Of a stretch of DNA of 64,000 bases, positions 42,557-53,509 are shown piece by piece. The stretch spans positions 1,178,001 through 1,242,000 of the forward strand of contig OX595988.1 of assembly GCA_951394045.1 (NCBI GenBank), read 5' to 3'. The notes beneath the pieces are model-generated. The model worked only from the letters and a program-made list of their open reading frames with translations. It ran no database searches and had not been told where the DNA came from. The position numbers and the translations under genes are program-made. The number at the start of each line of letters is the position of its first letter. The first letter of the stretch is position 1. This DNA comes from Nitzschia sp. DOCU1. Taxonomy: Eukaryota; Bacillariophyta; Bacillariophyceae; Bacillariales; Bacillariaceae.

Positions 42557-45500
42557 ATGTGGAATTTCCGTGCGACACTTGTCGCAATTGTGGCTGTACA
42601 ACACACTTTCGTTGTCGGGTTCGTCGTGTTAAGCCGAAGTCCATCGTTTCGATCGATTACAAATTTTATGCCAGCAACCAAGCTTGATGTTTCTGATGCC
42701 TCCAACGAGACTCTGTCATTTCAGGGTGGTTCCCCGAACCATGATGATGTCCAGACAAGACGAAAACTTAACACAACACGCGATAGAAAATTCCGGACGA
42801 TCGATCGAAGTCGCCCATCTTCAACAAGCAAAGATTCACCAATCAGCTCGTCCCTGTCTTCTGAGGACGTAATGAGAGAAATCCAGCGCTTAAAGCACGA
42901 CCACGAAATTGAGAAGAGGATACTTGATCTCGCGTCACGTGGCTCTGCGTCGTTCAGTGAATGGGGCATAAAATCGCAAATCGATTTCGTCAAAATTTTG
43001 CAAGAGAAGGTGGCCTACGGTGCCATCATGAAATTTTTGCGTCTCGTTGGGCGACCCCACGTCAAGGTTTGCACCACTGCAATGTTCTCTATGGCACTTT
43101 GTACTAGTCATCGACGGTATGCGTTGGAAATTTTGGATTTAATGGACGAACAGGGTGTTCCACCTACCTCTCTTACCTTGATTGCTGTTCTGGGGTCGAT
43201 CGATGGTCCCAAGGCCGTGAATCAAATGATGAAACGAATCGACGGGTATCGAAATGTACAGTTGTCGGCCGAAGTATTTAACTCGGCAATTTTTGCTTGT
43301 CGGCGTCACTCGCCAGACGTTGATGGATCGGGGCCCACTGATTGGCAAACTGCACTGCGTTTACTGCAGACTATGCGGCGTAAGCGGATACAACCAACCA
43401 TCAAGACTTATTATGCCATCCTTCAGGTACTTTCGGGTACAGGGCAGGTTCAAATGGCCAAATCAATCATGCAGCAGCTCCAGAGTACCCCTGGTCTCGC
43501 TGCCGACGCCCGTGTTTGGGCCGCAGCAATCAATGTTTGTGCGGAGGCTGGAGATTATCAAGGAGCCATTGATTTTATCAACGAAATGAACGTCAGTGGA
43601 CATGCTCCGAACTTGCTCCACAGCACCGCTTTGTTAAAGGCTTTTGCTGCGGCCGGTCAAGATGCAATGGCTCTAGAAGCGTTGGATATGATGATGGGAA
43701 AGAAATGTGACATGACAGGTTCTGCACCTCGATATACCTTGCCTCCTTCTTACCCCGATATTGTTGCTTTGAACACTGTAATTTCGGCTTGTGCCAAAGC
43801 TGGGAACATTGAATCCGCATTGTCTCTCGTAAACAGAATGAAGGCAGGCGAGTTTTTGGACCCCTTCAAAGGTGGCGCAATCGCACCAGACCGAATATCC
43901 TACCACAATGTTCTTGTCTCTTGTGCCGACCCAGAAATTGCGAAACAAATTGTCAAGGAGGTAAGCAAAAACTCTTGTATATATTGAGCAACTTCGCGTG
44001 ATCTCAACACAAATGATCCCAGATGAGGCTTTCTCGACGAAATCGAGAGGGTGCCATTCCTCCAACAAGCGTCACGTATGCTCACGCAATCAATGCTTGC
44101 CAGCGGGCAGCAGTGCCAGACGTCGAATGTGCATCCACTTTGATTTCATGGGCTTTGGATGATCAAGTGCAGCCTACGGTCTACATGTTTGCGCCAGCCA
44201 TTTGGGCCGCACAGAAATGTGGAGACCGCGAGGCGGCATTGGACTTCTTCCTTCAGATGGAGGACCTTGGGTGCCCCCCAACCGCTATAGTGTACAACGG
44301 AGTTATGTCGACGTTGTGCGACAGTGGTGATGTCGAACACGCCATTCTGATTTATGGGGAAATGAAAGGTCGAGGGATGCACACCAATGCAGCCGTCTTC
44401 AAGGTGAGAATCGGAGTCTATTGCTCACTGCGACAACCGATACGGAAATGCTGACGGCCTTGCAGCGTTTTGCTCTTGCGACTCGATCCATGGGCCACGT
44501 CAAGGAGCGACGGGAGTATTTAGAAAGGATTGTGTCGCTGATGGACCCACTTGAGAAGACAGCCAATATTGGGGGACCTGTATTCGAGGCTTTGATTAGG
44601 GCCTATGGTGAACTATCCATGATCGATGAGGCTCTCGAGATCTTTCACATGATCACTGGAAGGGTCGACGCACCTTGTTTACGGGCTATATTGTCGGCTT
44701 GTAGCATCGCAGACCCTCCGCGATGGGAAGCATCCATTTCTATTCTTCATACCAGTGACATTGTAGAGGGCAGTTCTGGTCCCGGAAAAATCGATCAGCT
44801 TGCTTTGAGTAATGTTATCATCGCTTGTTCCAAGGCTAACGAGTACCAAGAAGGACTTAACTTACTTCAACTATACGGCAGAAAAGGAAGCGAAGCAGCT
44901 CGAAGTTCCGGGCTTTCAGTGGTGGCGCTGAATTCTCTGATTGCCGCGTGTGGCCGTGGACAACGTCCGGATCTTGCGCTTGAACTGCTCTGTGTGATGC
45001 AACAGCGGTACGGGGTTATCCCGGACGCTCGGAGCTATCGAAATGCTGCCATTGCTTGTAATAAGGCCCAACACGATAGGCTGGAAGTGAGAAATGGGTT
45101 GGCAACATACGAGTGGTGGGAATGTGCTCTTTCGCTTTTGAGACGAATGCGTGAAGGTGGAATAGTTCCAGATGTGGCCACATACTCGGCTACAATCAGT
45201 GCTTGTGAGGCTGCTGGTGAATGGCAACGGGCCCTCGGGGTTCTCCAAGCTATGATGGATGACGAGAGTGCATTGGCCGAAGACGACACGCGCTTGAACA
45301 TTTTTTGCTTCAATGCCGCCATCAGCGCCTGTGAGAAAGGGCTCGCCTGGGTTGAAGCTCTTGAGTTATATGAACGAATGCTAGACATAGGCGGCGGCGT
45401 CCAGCCAAACGAGGTGACTCTCAATAGCTTGCTGGTCGCCCTTGAGAATGCCGGGCAGAAAGAACTGGCACAAAGCAAATACAACGAAGGCCGCAAGCTG

Positions 45501-45913
45501 AAAATTGTCAACCCTTGGCGCTATACCAGAAATTCGAAGGGGGTGTCGATCCGGGCGATGGTAAGTGGGAAAGTGTACCCGCTGCCTGCTAAATCGAGAC
45601 GGCGTTAACTAAGTCATCCTCTGCGCTTCTGTAGGATCTTCATCGTTTCTCCGGCGCCATGGCCAAAGCCGCCGTACGCAGTTTTATGGAGGGTTACAGC
45701 TTGAGGAGCGAGCCTGTTGGCCCCGATGACGACTTGTTGATAATCACGGGGAAGGGACTCCACAGCGAGAAGAACCCCGTGCTCCAAGAGGCGGTCGCTT
45801 CAGTATGCTCTGAAGAATATGGAGTAGAAGTTCAGGTCGACGAGCAAAACCGAGGTAGAGTCATCTTGCCCGGCAAAACGCTTGCGGATTTTCGCGCGAA
45901 GTGCAAGTGGTGA
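42557..45913 (+). CDS. Plastid-targeted PPR-SMR protein
   Basis: Four exons: 42557-43960, 44023-44403, 44466-45560 and 45635-45913, 1052 residues. All three introns (62, 62 and 74 bp) are GT-AG and keep frame. Residues 1-21 are a signal peptide followed by Phe (VVG/FVV), as in diatom plastid proteins. Pentatricopeptide repeats run from about 150 to 900: repeated units of the form TYxxxIxAC..G...A...L..M are easy to see, for instance VTYAHAINACQRA, VALNSLIAACGRG, and ATYSATISACEAAGEWQRAL. The last exon supplies a Small MutS-Related domain (about 950-1052): MDLHRFSGAMAK and LLIITGKGLHSEKNPVLQEAV. PPR-SMR proteins in plants (GUN1, pTAC2, SOT1) bind plastid RNA, and some SMR domains cut it. The SMR exon is easily missed because it opens with its own ATG. 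Confidence 0.88.
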
Positions 45914-45982
45914 AACAGTTGGCGACGTATGGGGGAATTGCCGTCCCAAAGGCACGTGCAGGCGCAAAATCAAGTAGCTAGC

Positions 45983-47959
45983 TTAGTCAATTCTCTTAAA
46001 AATGAACACGGTATCAGCAGATGTACAGCCTCTCATGACCCGGAAATCTTCGTCCAGGTACGTAAGATCGAGCATATTCATCGGCCCAAGGCTCTTCCAA
46101 TGGTCTGCGCGTGTCGACGTGGGCCCGTAATTGACCCTGTCCGGCTCAATCTCGACAATAATCGAAGGTTTGCCAGTGAAAAGCGATATGCTGGAGCGAA
46201 TGTCCCAGTTTCCCGTGACCGTTACATCGAAAGAAGCACTTGACGGAGTCACCTCGATTCGTTCCTTGTATTCAACGTCCGTGAGAAACTTGCTTGCTTT
46301 CAACGTCTGCTTCAGCCCACCAAACTTCCCATTGGGAACGCTACCACCAAGGCCACTCAACCCCTTGTTGAACTTCATTGCCGATGAGCTAGAGTACATA
46401 AGCTCCCAAGTCCCAGCAAGGTCAGTTAATTCAATATTTCCGTTCTTCTTCGTGATGTAGTTTGATGGTTGGTTTTCCAGAACCTGAACAATGTTCAGAA
46501 CTTGTTTTTGATCTTTTTCATTGCACTCGAGGCCACAGGGCAACGCGTCGTCGTCGATGATTATATCGAGAAAGCTCAGTAGGTCATCTTTCACTCGGCT
46601 GGCCGCAGAAGGATCAGGACCGTTGTCCCCTTCATCTACGTCATCTTCAAAGAGGGAGTCGATTTCTTCGTACAGCTTAATAAAGCCTGACTCATCCAAT
46701 TTGCCAGACTCGGTCTTTTTAACTCGGTCGTAAGCACCCTGAAGTTCGGATTGCAAGAGGTCACCTTCTGCCAACATTTCTTGCAATTCAACCCAATACT
46801 TTAATTCATCCATTCCAACCAAGTAGTCGTCGTCGGCAAGTTCGGCGAAAAGTACCCCAGGTGGCAGGTCGCCGCCCTCTACCATCTTTCGGGGAGCGCT
46901 TTTCCTTGAGGGTTCGGCTTTCAGCTCCTCATCGTCTTCATCGTCAAACTCAAACAGGGCATCCAGAGCAACATTGAAACTCAAAAAACCGTCAACATCC
47001 AGTAGCAGTTCACCGGAGCCTGGACTCTTCTTCGTTTTGGACCACAACTCGTCAAACTCGTCGTCTCCCAGTAAGCCTTCATTTAAGAGCTTTTGTATTT
47101 CATCCCATTCTTTTAGTTTGCTCTTTGATATCAGCTTTGCGTCGTCACACAACGTTTCGTACACACGTTCCAGCTCAGCCTCCACTGTTTCTTCCTCAGA
47201 ATCCATTTCGCTGTCGTCATCCTCCTCCAACTCGGCGCTCGGGCTGCCTTTTCCCACCGCGGAATCTTTAGTAGCATCTTCTTTTTCGTCGACATCTTCG
47301 AAAAGATCGTCGACATCGCGGTATATCTGCACAAACGAATCTACATCTATTCGGGTCTCTTCGCCAGCTACGTCCGGGAACTTTGGTGCCGCATTCCACA
47401 CATCTTCCAATTCTTCCATCAAAAGATCTTCATCTCTCTGTGGTCGACGAATGAGACAAGAGTGAGTTTACGACCCAGATGATATGCGCTCGATATCGAT
47501 TTCTTTCGATTGTTGGCCTCGTTCCACTTTTCTCCTACATTGTCGCGGAGTAATTCTAGAGCATTGTATGAAATTCTTCCTCGGCTGACAATGGCGGCTC
47601 GAGAAAGGCAGAATGTGACGTACCAGCATTTCAGAGAAAGGGGGCGTTTCGATAAGGGAAGCCTTAGTCATAAGTCCATCCTCGTCACAGTATTTATTGA
47701 AGAGTTTCTGGATGGCAGCAATGTCGTCGGCTTCAACGAAACTGTCTCCTTTTGATTCAAAAAGTGGGACTACTACCCGTGCGACCATTTTCTCCCGCTT
47801 TTGTCGACACTGCTGGACAACAACATCGGGCCGAAATGTCACGCTAGTTGAACGTGCGCTCCTCGGATTTGGTAGGAATGTAAAAGCAGACCCCGAACAA
47901 ACAAGGAGCGATCCGACAACGAAAAGATTCCAAGCACCGGCATGCCGATGGGACGTCAT
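45983..47959 (-). CDS. Plastid fibrillin/PAP-domain protein with N-terminal acidic repeats
   Basis: Two exons: 47959-47624 and 47437-45983, 596 residues; the intron is 186 bp and joins FSEML to RDEDLLMEEL. Residues 1-22 are a signal peptide ending GSA before Phe (FTFLPNP), the plastid motif. Three to four related acidic units follow (about 80-400), each with a helix LxEMLxxxDLLxxEL and then DxDxF..LY..IDDLFED; they recall EF-hand-like helices but lack a full calcium loop. The C-terminal part (about 420-596) is the plastid lipid-associated protein fold: LAGTWELMYSSSSAMKFNKG, and the end VMRGCTSADTVFIFKRI. Fibrillins bind lipids at plastoglobules and thylakoids. The link of acidic repeats with PAP is unusual outside algae. 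Confidence 0.83.
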
Positions 47960-48183
47960 CGTCAGCAAACGCGAGCAATATCAGTTGCCGTTGATGTTCA
48001 AGTTTACTATCTGCAGCCCGATGCTATCGCAGAGAGATATGATAAGACAATTGTTTTTGGTGCTGTTGCAATGAAGGAGTGTCGAGCATTCATTTCTTTC
48101 ATCCTCATTGCATGTGCTGCCACCAATGGGTGTGCTGTCTCATCCGATCTTGAGTCGGTTTTTGAAAGATTGCGTCAGCATCT

Positions 48184-48501
48184 TCAACGAACGGGTTCCA
48201 CGTGTTCGGTCAGCCCGTTCTCCACCGCGCGCGGGAGCATGTGATGAGTTGGAACCCATTTTGGTCGCGGCAGTCGACTAGCAATATATGGCGGCGGAGA
48301 GGGAGCGACTACGAAACTAACCAAAACCAAACCCATCATAGCCGCGGAACAACTACTCATATAATGCATCGCGTACCCATGTGCCTGGCCAAGTAAAGTA
48401 GCAAGAGCTACCCCAACGAGTGGCAATGCCACTAGTAGCTCCTGGGGATAATTCGGTCGGTTTCGAAGCGCGCAAAGAGATCCTTTGCTCTCGTTCGCCA
48501 T
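48184..48501 (-). CDS. Possible small two-span membrane protein
   Basis: A 105-residue frame with an ATG in the context GCCATGGCG-like on the minus strand (ATGGCGAACG). Two hydrophobic stretches are seen (ELLVALPLVGVALATLLG and SAAMMGLVLVSFVVAP), then a Pro-rich and basic tail. It lies alone between the PAP and GST genes and reads away from PAP's promoter. No family is recognised and the coding status is not certain. Confidence 0.4.
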   Translation of the reverse strand: MANESKGSLCALRNRPNYPQELLVALPLVGVALATLLGQAHGYAMHYMSSCSAAMMGLVLVSFVVAPSPPPYIASRLPRPKWVPTHHMLPRAVENGLTEHVEPVR

Positions 48502-48649
48502 AGCTTGACAACTACTTCAAATGCTATTCTGAAGATCTTTCTGCCACCGTGATGCTCTCAACTTTCGCACGTCGTACTTTATCGTCCTCAAACTAGTAAT
48601 TAAGAACAAACATTCCAAACCATCGAATCCTCAACAGCAGGATCACATT

Positions 48650-49282
48650 CTACTTTCCATCCAGAATATCCATACCACAAAATCCCGGGCTTTTCATGAT
48701 CCTTTTCAACCAAGACTGAATGTTTGGGTATCGATCCAGTTGATACTGTCCTTCATTGGCGTTGTGGGTGTATGCAAACAACGAAATGTCCGCAATTGTC
48801 ATTTTGTCCCCAACAATATAAGACGTTTTAGAAAGTTGCATTTCCATAACATCCAATGCCTTGTAGCCTTTGTTCAGAAGCTCCTGCATGCGATAATCGG
48901 AACAAGGTCGATCAAACAGGAGATTAGCGCGACGAACCGCAATTGCCGGCTCATGCGAATACTGTTCAAAGAACATCCATTGATAAACCAAAGCTCGCTC
49001 GAAGGGGTCATCTTGAGGCAACAGGGCGACCGAACTTTTGGTCGTCACAGCCTGTTCTGCCAAATAGAGCATGATTGCATTGGACTCTGCCAAAAGCCTA
49101 CCATCTGGAAATTCGAGCAACGGAACCTGGGCATTCGGATTCTTTGCAAGGAAATCCGGGTGCTTTGTGCCGCCATCAACAAACGACGTCTGGATTGTTT
49201 TGAAGGGGATCTGGAGTATGTTTAAAATCCAAGCAACCTTGTAGCAGTTTCCAGATTTGGGATTTGCATATAGTATCATCAT
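48650..49282 (-). CDS. Glutathione S-transferase
   Basis: A single exon of 210 residues, the usual length for a cytosolic GST. The thioredoxin-like N-terminal domain (1-80) has the catalytic-Ser region ANPKSGNCYKVAW, the cis-proline motif NAQVPLLEF and the glutathione-contact ESNAIMLYLAE. The C-terminal helical domain (90-210) has the N-capping box MTIADISLFAY, typical of the family. Ser in the active site places it with theta-, zeta- or bacterial-like classes rather than Tyr-type GSTs. Either of two ATGs at the start is possible. It conjugates glutathione to electrophiles or reduces peroxides; the substrate is not known. Confidence 0.88.
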   Translation of the reverse strand: MMILYANPKSGNCYKVAWILNILQIPFKTIQTSFVDGGTKHPDFLAKNPNAQVPLLEFPDGRLLAESNAIMLYLAEQAVTTKSSVALLPQDDPFERALVYQWMFFEQYSHEPAIAVRRANLLFDRPCSDYRMQELLNKGYKALDVMEMQLSKTSYIVGDKMTIADISLFAYTHNANEGQYQLDRYPNIQSWLKRIMKSPGFCGMDILDGK

Positions 49283-49333
49283 TGTTTTGAGAGTGGCACT
49301 TTTGGTGACCCAGAATGTGATACCTTCCCGTGA

Positions 49334-49519
49334 CTATTTCTTCCGTGCGAGCCGAGGATTCACAAGCCCGATGACGAAATGGTCACAGCTCATTTTATGA
49401 GAGAAGGCAAGAATGTAGTCAAGGGTTACATATCCTCCACTTTTACTGAAACCTGCAGTTGCTCCACCGGCACAACCCAGAAGAACGAGAATGGAGAAGA
49501 TCTTTCGGATCGAAAGCAT
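49334..49519 (-). CDS. Possible very small signal-peptide-bearing protein
   Basis: A 61-residue frame from the ATG at 49519, within a longer frame opened by a non-ATG codon. It starts with a basic MLSIRK and a hydrophobic run (FSILVLLGCAGGATAG) and ends with a basic RLARKK. A signal peptide or membrane span is possible. Short length and lack of any family make this weak. Confidence 0.25.
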   Translation of the reverse strand: MLSIRKIFSILVLLGCAGGATAGFSKSGGYVTLDYILAFSHKMSCDHFVIGLVNPRLARKK

Positions 49520-49770
49520 GATGCATGGATTGTTCCCAGTCGTGCGCCATACGAATACGCAGGCGCGCGCCACGGCAAACAGCCGTGCTTGCTCGCACGC
49601 CGGTCGTGCCAGATTCATTTCCCACCAAGAGCGCGAGTGCCTCCCTCGACTCACTCTTGACGCCTCTTTTCATCGAGACACCGCAACAATGATGCGACGT
49701 TTTCAAGTAACGTTGCTGTGCAAAGGGCAGCAGTCATTCGACCTTTCACACACCCATCGCCGCTTTGACC

Positions 49771-50328
49771 ATGATTAAAGCCTTTTCCTACTACCTTATC
49801 GTCATATTGATCCCATTTGTTCAGGCTTATTATGTGGGGGAGTCAATTTTCACGACTTTGATTGAACGCACAGGAAAGAGCGAGGCGAGCAAAGCCCAGT
49901 CACCAAAGTTTGCCGAGGATTCGAGTGCCTTTGTTCCCCGCACGAAGGATAGATTTTCGCTGGCCTTTGAAGAAGGTTACCACCAGCTTCCGTGGTTCGA
50001 TACGTTGAATTTGGGTAAAGTTCGTGTCACCTTTGTTTACTCAAAGAGTGGTGATGGTGTTATTCATTCTGTGTCCAGCGAACCAGTCATGAAGAACCTG
50101 CACGACGAATACTCGAGGCAGCAGCTCGAAGTTGAGTATGTATGGGTCGAAGAACATCCTGTCGATCCTCAAGCCGGGTCGATAGTAATGTTTCTTGCTA
50201 CTTTGGTCCTTTCCGTGCTACTGGTCCTTAAAAGTTGCGGCATATCAGATATGGACGAGGAAACTACCGGTAGTTCAAGCAATGACATTCTGGGAGCCGA
50301 GAATCATTTATATCTTCATAAGGAGTAA
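49771..50328 (+). CDS. Unknown small type I membrane protein
   Basis: A single exon of 185 residues from ATG 49771; a TTG six bases earlier is ignored. Residues 1-18 form a signal peptide (MIKAFSYYLIVILIPFVQA). A lumenal part of about 110 residues follows, with no cysteines. One membrane span (SIVMFLATLVLSVLLVLKS) and a short acidic tail ending LYLHKE follow. The size and topology resemble small endoplasmic-reticulum membrane proteins, but no family could be recognised. Confidence 0.6.
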   Translation: MIKAFSYYLIVILIPFVQAYYVGESIFTTLIERTGKSEASKAQSPKFAEDSSAFVPRTKDRFSLAFEEGYHQLPWFDTLNLGKVRVTFVYSKSGDGVIHSVSSEPVMKNLHDEYSRQQLEVEYVWVEEHPVDPQAGSIVMFLATLVLSVLLVLKSCGISDMDEETTGSSSNDILGAENHLYLHKE

Positions 50329-50545
50329 CTATTACTTTATCCAAGGCTACTGTTGTAGGGGAAATCCTGTTCAATGCATTCGTCCGAATAGGAAGTAAGG
50401 GATGGGGCTAGCTCTGTTGTTTCGATGCTGATATGGCGTGTTCAAGAGACTCCGGAACATCGACCATCGACCATATCGTTGTCCTGGGGTAGCCAGTACG
50501 TTTGGGGCCTCGCCTTGGATAGATCTATTGGTAGCCTAGCTCACA

Positions 50546-51150
50546 TCAATCCGCAAAAATCGACAATACTTGCTCGTCAGACTTTCCTCTCAAAACGGGA
50601 GCCTTCTGGGAATCCGTAAGTCCTGGTATTTGGATAGTGTAGGTCGGCGGCGGAGGATCTCGAATGGGATCCCAACCAAAGCCGAATCGACAAAGGCCGT
50701 ACAATCCATAAAAGATAAGGACGAAAGCAGTCATGTGGTTCACTGCCATATTCAGGCGTTCCCTGCTGGCCCTCGTGTTCTCAAGATGTTCATTTTCATG
50801 ACCTTGAGGTAAAAGTACAGTAGACCCATTCGTGACAATCGTTCGTCGTTGACGAAAGAAGTGCATGGCCAAAATTAAATTCTGTTTCGCAGCAAGTTGA
50901 GAGATTCTAGTCTCATACCGACAAGCAGAGAGAATCAGAGTTCCGATATCAAAGGCCTTGTGTCACACCCAATACCTATGAATCTATTAGTCTCCATGCT
51001 TGGTTTGGCGGCAAACGAAAACCGCTCTACCTGTCCTCGCATTATCTGAAATGCTTTTCCGTCATCCTCAGTTGTGACACCTGAAAAGTATCGCGAAAGA
51101 TATCGAGTTTGGACTCGACTGACTTTGAGGACTCTTTTGACTAATGTCAT
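50546..51150 (-). CDS. Probable small mitochondrial membrane protein (two exons)
   Basis: Two exons are proposed: 51150-51031 and 50881-50546, 151 residues. The intron of 149 bp starts GTAGAG and ends GAAACAG, and the frame is kept. The first exon begins MTLVKRVLKVSRVQTRYLSR, a good mitochondrial presequence (basic, no acidic residue). The second exon holds one membrane span (HMTAFVLIFYGLYGLC), then a Pro-rich loop (DPIRDPPPPTYTIQ). No family is recognised; a respiratory-complex accessory subunit would fit the shape. If the intron is wrong, a separate 106-residue protein would start at 50866. Confidence 0.5.
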
Positions 51151-51408
51151 CTAATGTACAGACAGTCAGTACGTACGGTATATGTGGCTGGTATTACCTA
51201 CGATACGATTGTCCTAAGCATGGTCACGCAAATTGTGAACCCACATCCCGCTTCGTAAAAAAGGCCGCAAAATGGTGTAGTAGATGATGGGAACATGGGG
51301 AAGCGAGCTCTTTCATGACCGGTATGCATGGGCGATCGAGCAACCTTTTGCTGCAATTGAACCATCTTGAAAATTTTAACTTTGGAAACATTTTGCGAAC
51401 CCACAAGG

Positions 51409-52748
51409 ATGACCGGTTTGGACTTTAGTAAAGAGGAATTGGACGGATCTCCTTCGGAGATTGCTCACGGAGCCTGGGTCTTTGGAGAATTGCACTATGC
51501 TGGGGGGTAAGTTGTAGTATAGGTGTTCTCGATGCGTTGGGTACGAAAGCAACAAGAACCTTTTGCCAGCAGCCGCTTTGCTAAAAACAAGAAGGATCAA
51601 CAAGGACAATTCTTACGCTCCCCTCATTCCCCTTACTTCCTTACAGAATGAAGAATATACCTGTGAACAATCGCTCCTTTGCTTTCAAACTCAATCTTAA
51701 GGAAGATCTGTCAGGAGTCAAGAAAGGCAGTAATTGTTTGTTCATTTACGGGCTTGGAAACAAGGGGACCATCGAAGGCGTCAAGAAGCTGGAGAAGCAA
51801 ACTGGCCTCAAAGCGGTTGCTCTCCTGTGCAACGGTAGTGCTCATCACACTTTTGTCAAGCTTTGGTACGATGCCTTCCCTGACATGCACGTTTGGGTCT
51901 GCCCAACCAAAGTACCCAATACTGCCAATGGGCAGCGTTTGATGAAGGAGTATCCTGATCGTTGGGAACTTGCCGACAACACAACCTCTAAGCATCACAT
52001 TCATCAGCTCTTCAAGTACTTTGGTCAGGGCGATGACCTTCAAGTGGATTGTGTGCTTTTCAACCAATTTTTCACCTATACCGACAAGGTACATGGTGAA
52101 AAGGGATTATGGCAGCATCCCGAGATGGCGCCAGAGATGAAGAGCCAAATGTTCGTGTTTACTAACTTTTTCTCCGCCATGGCGGACGTCTCTCAAAACA
52201 CTGATGATGTCGTATTCTTTCACAAAGCCTCTAAATTGGTTGTGACTGGTCACCACTTTGAATTTTCTTATTTGCCCAATAAACCTGGCTACGACAGAGA
52301 CGAGAAGCTCTCTTTTGCCGGAGGGTTTGTCTATGAAGTGATTCTTCCAAAGATACTGGCTGCGCCTGGTCGGTACGACACATCCGTTGGAAATATGATG
52401 CCTCGCCTGCGGGACCCTGACATCCACGCAGAGCAGTGGCAAGAGGTGATGAAATGGGACTTTGAATATGCCACAGGTCACCACGATCCGAACAAGGTCT
52501 GCGGTCCCATCGAAGACGAGACTATCATGAAAGGAGAGGGTGGTCTCAAAGGATACATCAAGCGCAAGTTGATCGAGAGCGGCGAACTGGAGAATAATCC
52601 AGTGCCCGGTAGCTGGTGGCCATGGAAATATCCTAACAATCTTTACAAAGTTGTCTCGGCAGAGCCTGGCTTTGTCAAGCAGTACGGACCCTGGCAAGAG
52701 CAGCGCTTTGGTGGTCCTGGATATGGCCCCGATGGGTACAAAAAGTAG
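51409..52748 (+). CDS. DUF4336-like protein of the metallo-beta-lactamase-fold type
   Basis: Two exons: 51409-51506 and 51647-52748, 399 residues; the intron is 140 bp and the join reads HYAGGMKNIP. Without the first exon, the frame would start at an internal Met and lose the opening strand HGAWVFGELHYAGG. The chain has SNCLFIYGLGNKG, a loop LLCNGSAHHTFVKLWYDAFP, and HVWVCPTK, which recalls the DUF4336 plan (a degenerate metallo-beta-lactamase fold with LPNxxHH). Further on, VDCVLFNQFF and VVFFHKASKLVVTGHHFE would be the second half. The classical HxHxDH is not intact, so enzymatic activity is uncertain. The C-terminal end is rich in Gly, Pro and aromatics. Cytosolic location is assumed because no signal is visible. 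Confidence 0.7.
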
Positions 52749-53509
52749 ACCAGCAGCACAACATCATGATGCTGGTGGTGGATTACCCTGGTGAAGAGGC
52801 GAATGCATTCGTCGGTGGAGAGCTGGATGTGCTGATCGTGACAACAGCATTTTGAAGATTTAATTGTGGGACCTCCTGTTGATTTTCACACTACTACCTG
52901 CTTCTTTCACCAGATGCGGCCAGTTCCGGCGTTCATGGTAGTGGCCTCTTGCAAGAATAAGTGAAACTTTTCATCGTACTACCTGTAGCTGCCTTCCTAG
53001 TTGGTCTTCTGGTATGATGTTGTGGTACAATTACTTGCCATTTTCTGGAGGGATGCGAGGACGTCATTGCACACCAAAGGGTTGCATGTATCGCGGATAT
53101 TGCCAGTTGCACCTTCAATATTACCCTGACGAGGATCCGAAAGATCGCATCCCAGTTTGCATCGTCCCAAAACGCCCGCCAAGAGGGACACGGAGGATAC
53201 ACAGCTGCACCTCGTGGAACCTGCTGGATAATCATGCCCAGTTCTGTTTGCCGCAATACAAGAGCGCGTTAGGTCACACGTTGAGCAATAAAAATGTCGA
53301 TTCTAAGAAAAGCTTGATCCCAGGTGGCACGATACAAGTGATCAAGGGCAAAAAGACTTCATTCCTCTCGCGCTGGACGAAACTCTCGGACAAGACCCAT
53401 GGAAGGGACGATCTTATCGGAGCCTCAAAACGATGCGCTGATCCCCATCATACCCGATACTACCACATTACTCACCATTTGATCCCAACGATATATATAA
53501 AGATAGACA
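52749..53509. other. Unresolved 760-bp region between MBL-like and TRM7 genes
   Basis: Frames on both strands overlap (53014-53706 on plus, 52933-53256 on minus), and none has a recognisable domain. A good-looking acceptor on the minus strand (TTGCGGCAAACAG near 53243-53255) hints at a spliced minus-strand gene, but I could not build it. The minus-strand TRM7 stop codon overlaps the longest plus frame. Confidence 0.3.

Noticed and set aside
45659..45913. Separate 84-residue gene starting at 45659
   Set aside because: It is the SMR exon of the PPR gene; the DLH motif lies upstream of this ATG and is reached by splicing.
46974..47465. Ser-rich plus-strand frame opposite the PAP gene
   Set aside because: It is the mirror of the acidic Glu/Asp codons of the real gene on the minus strand.
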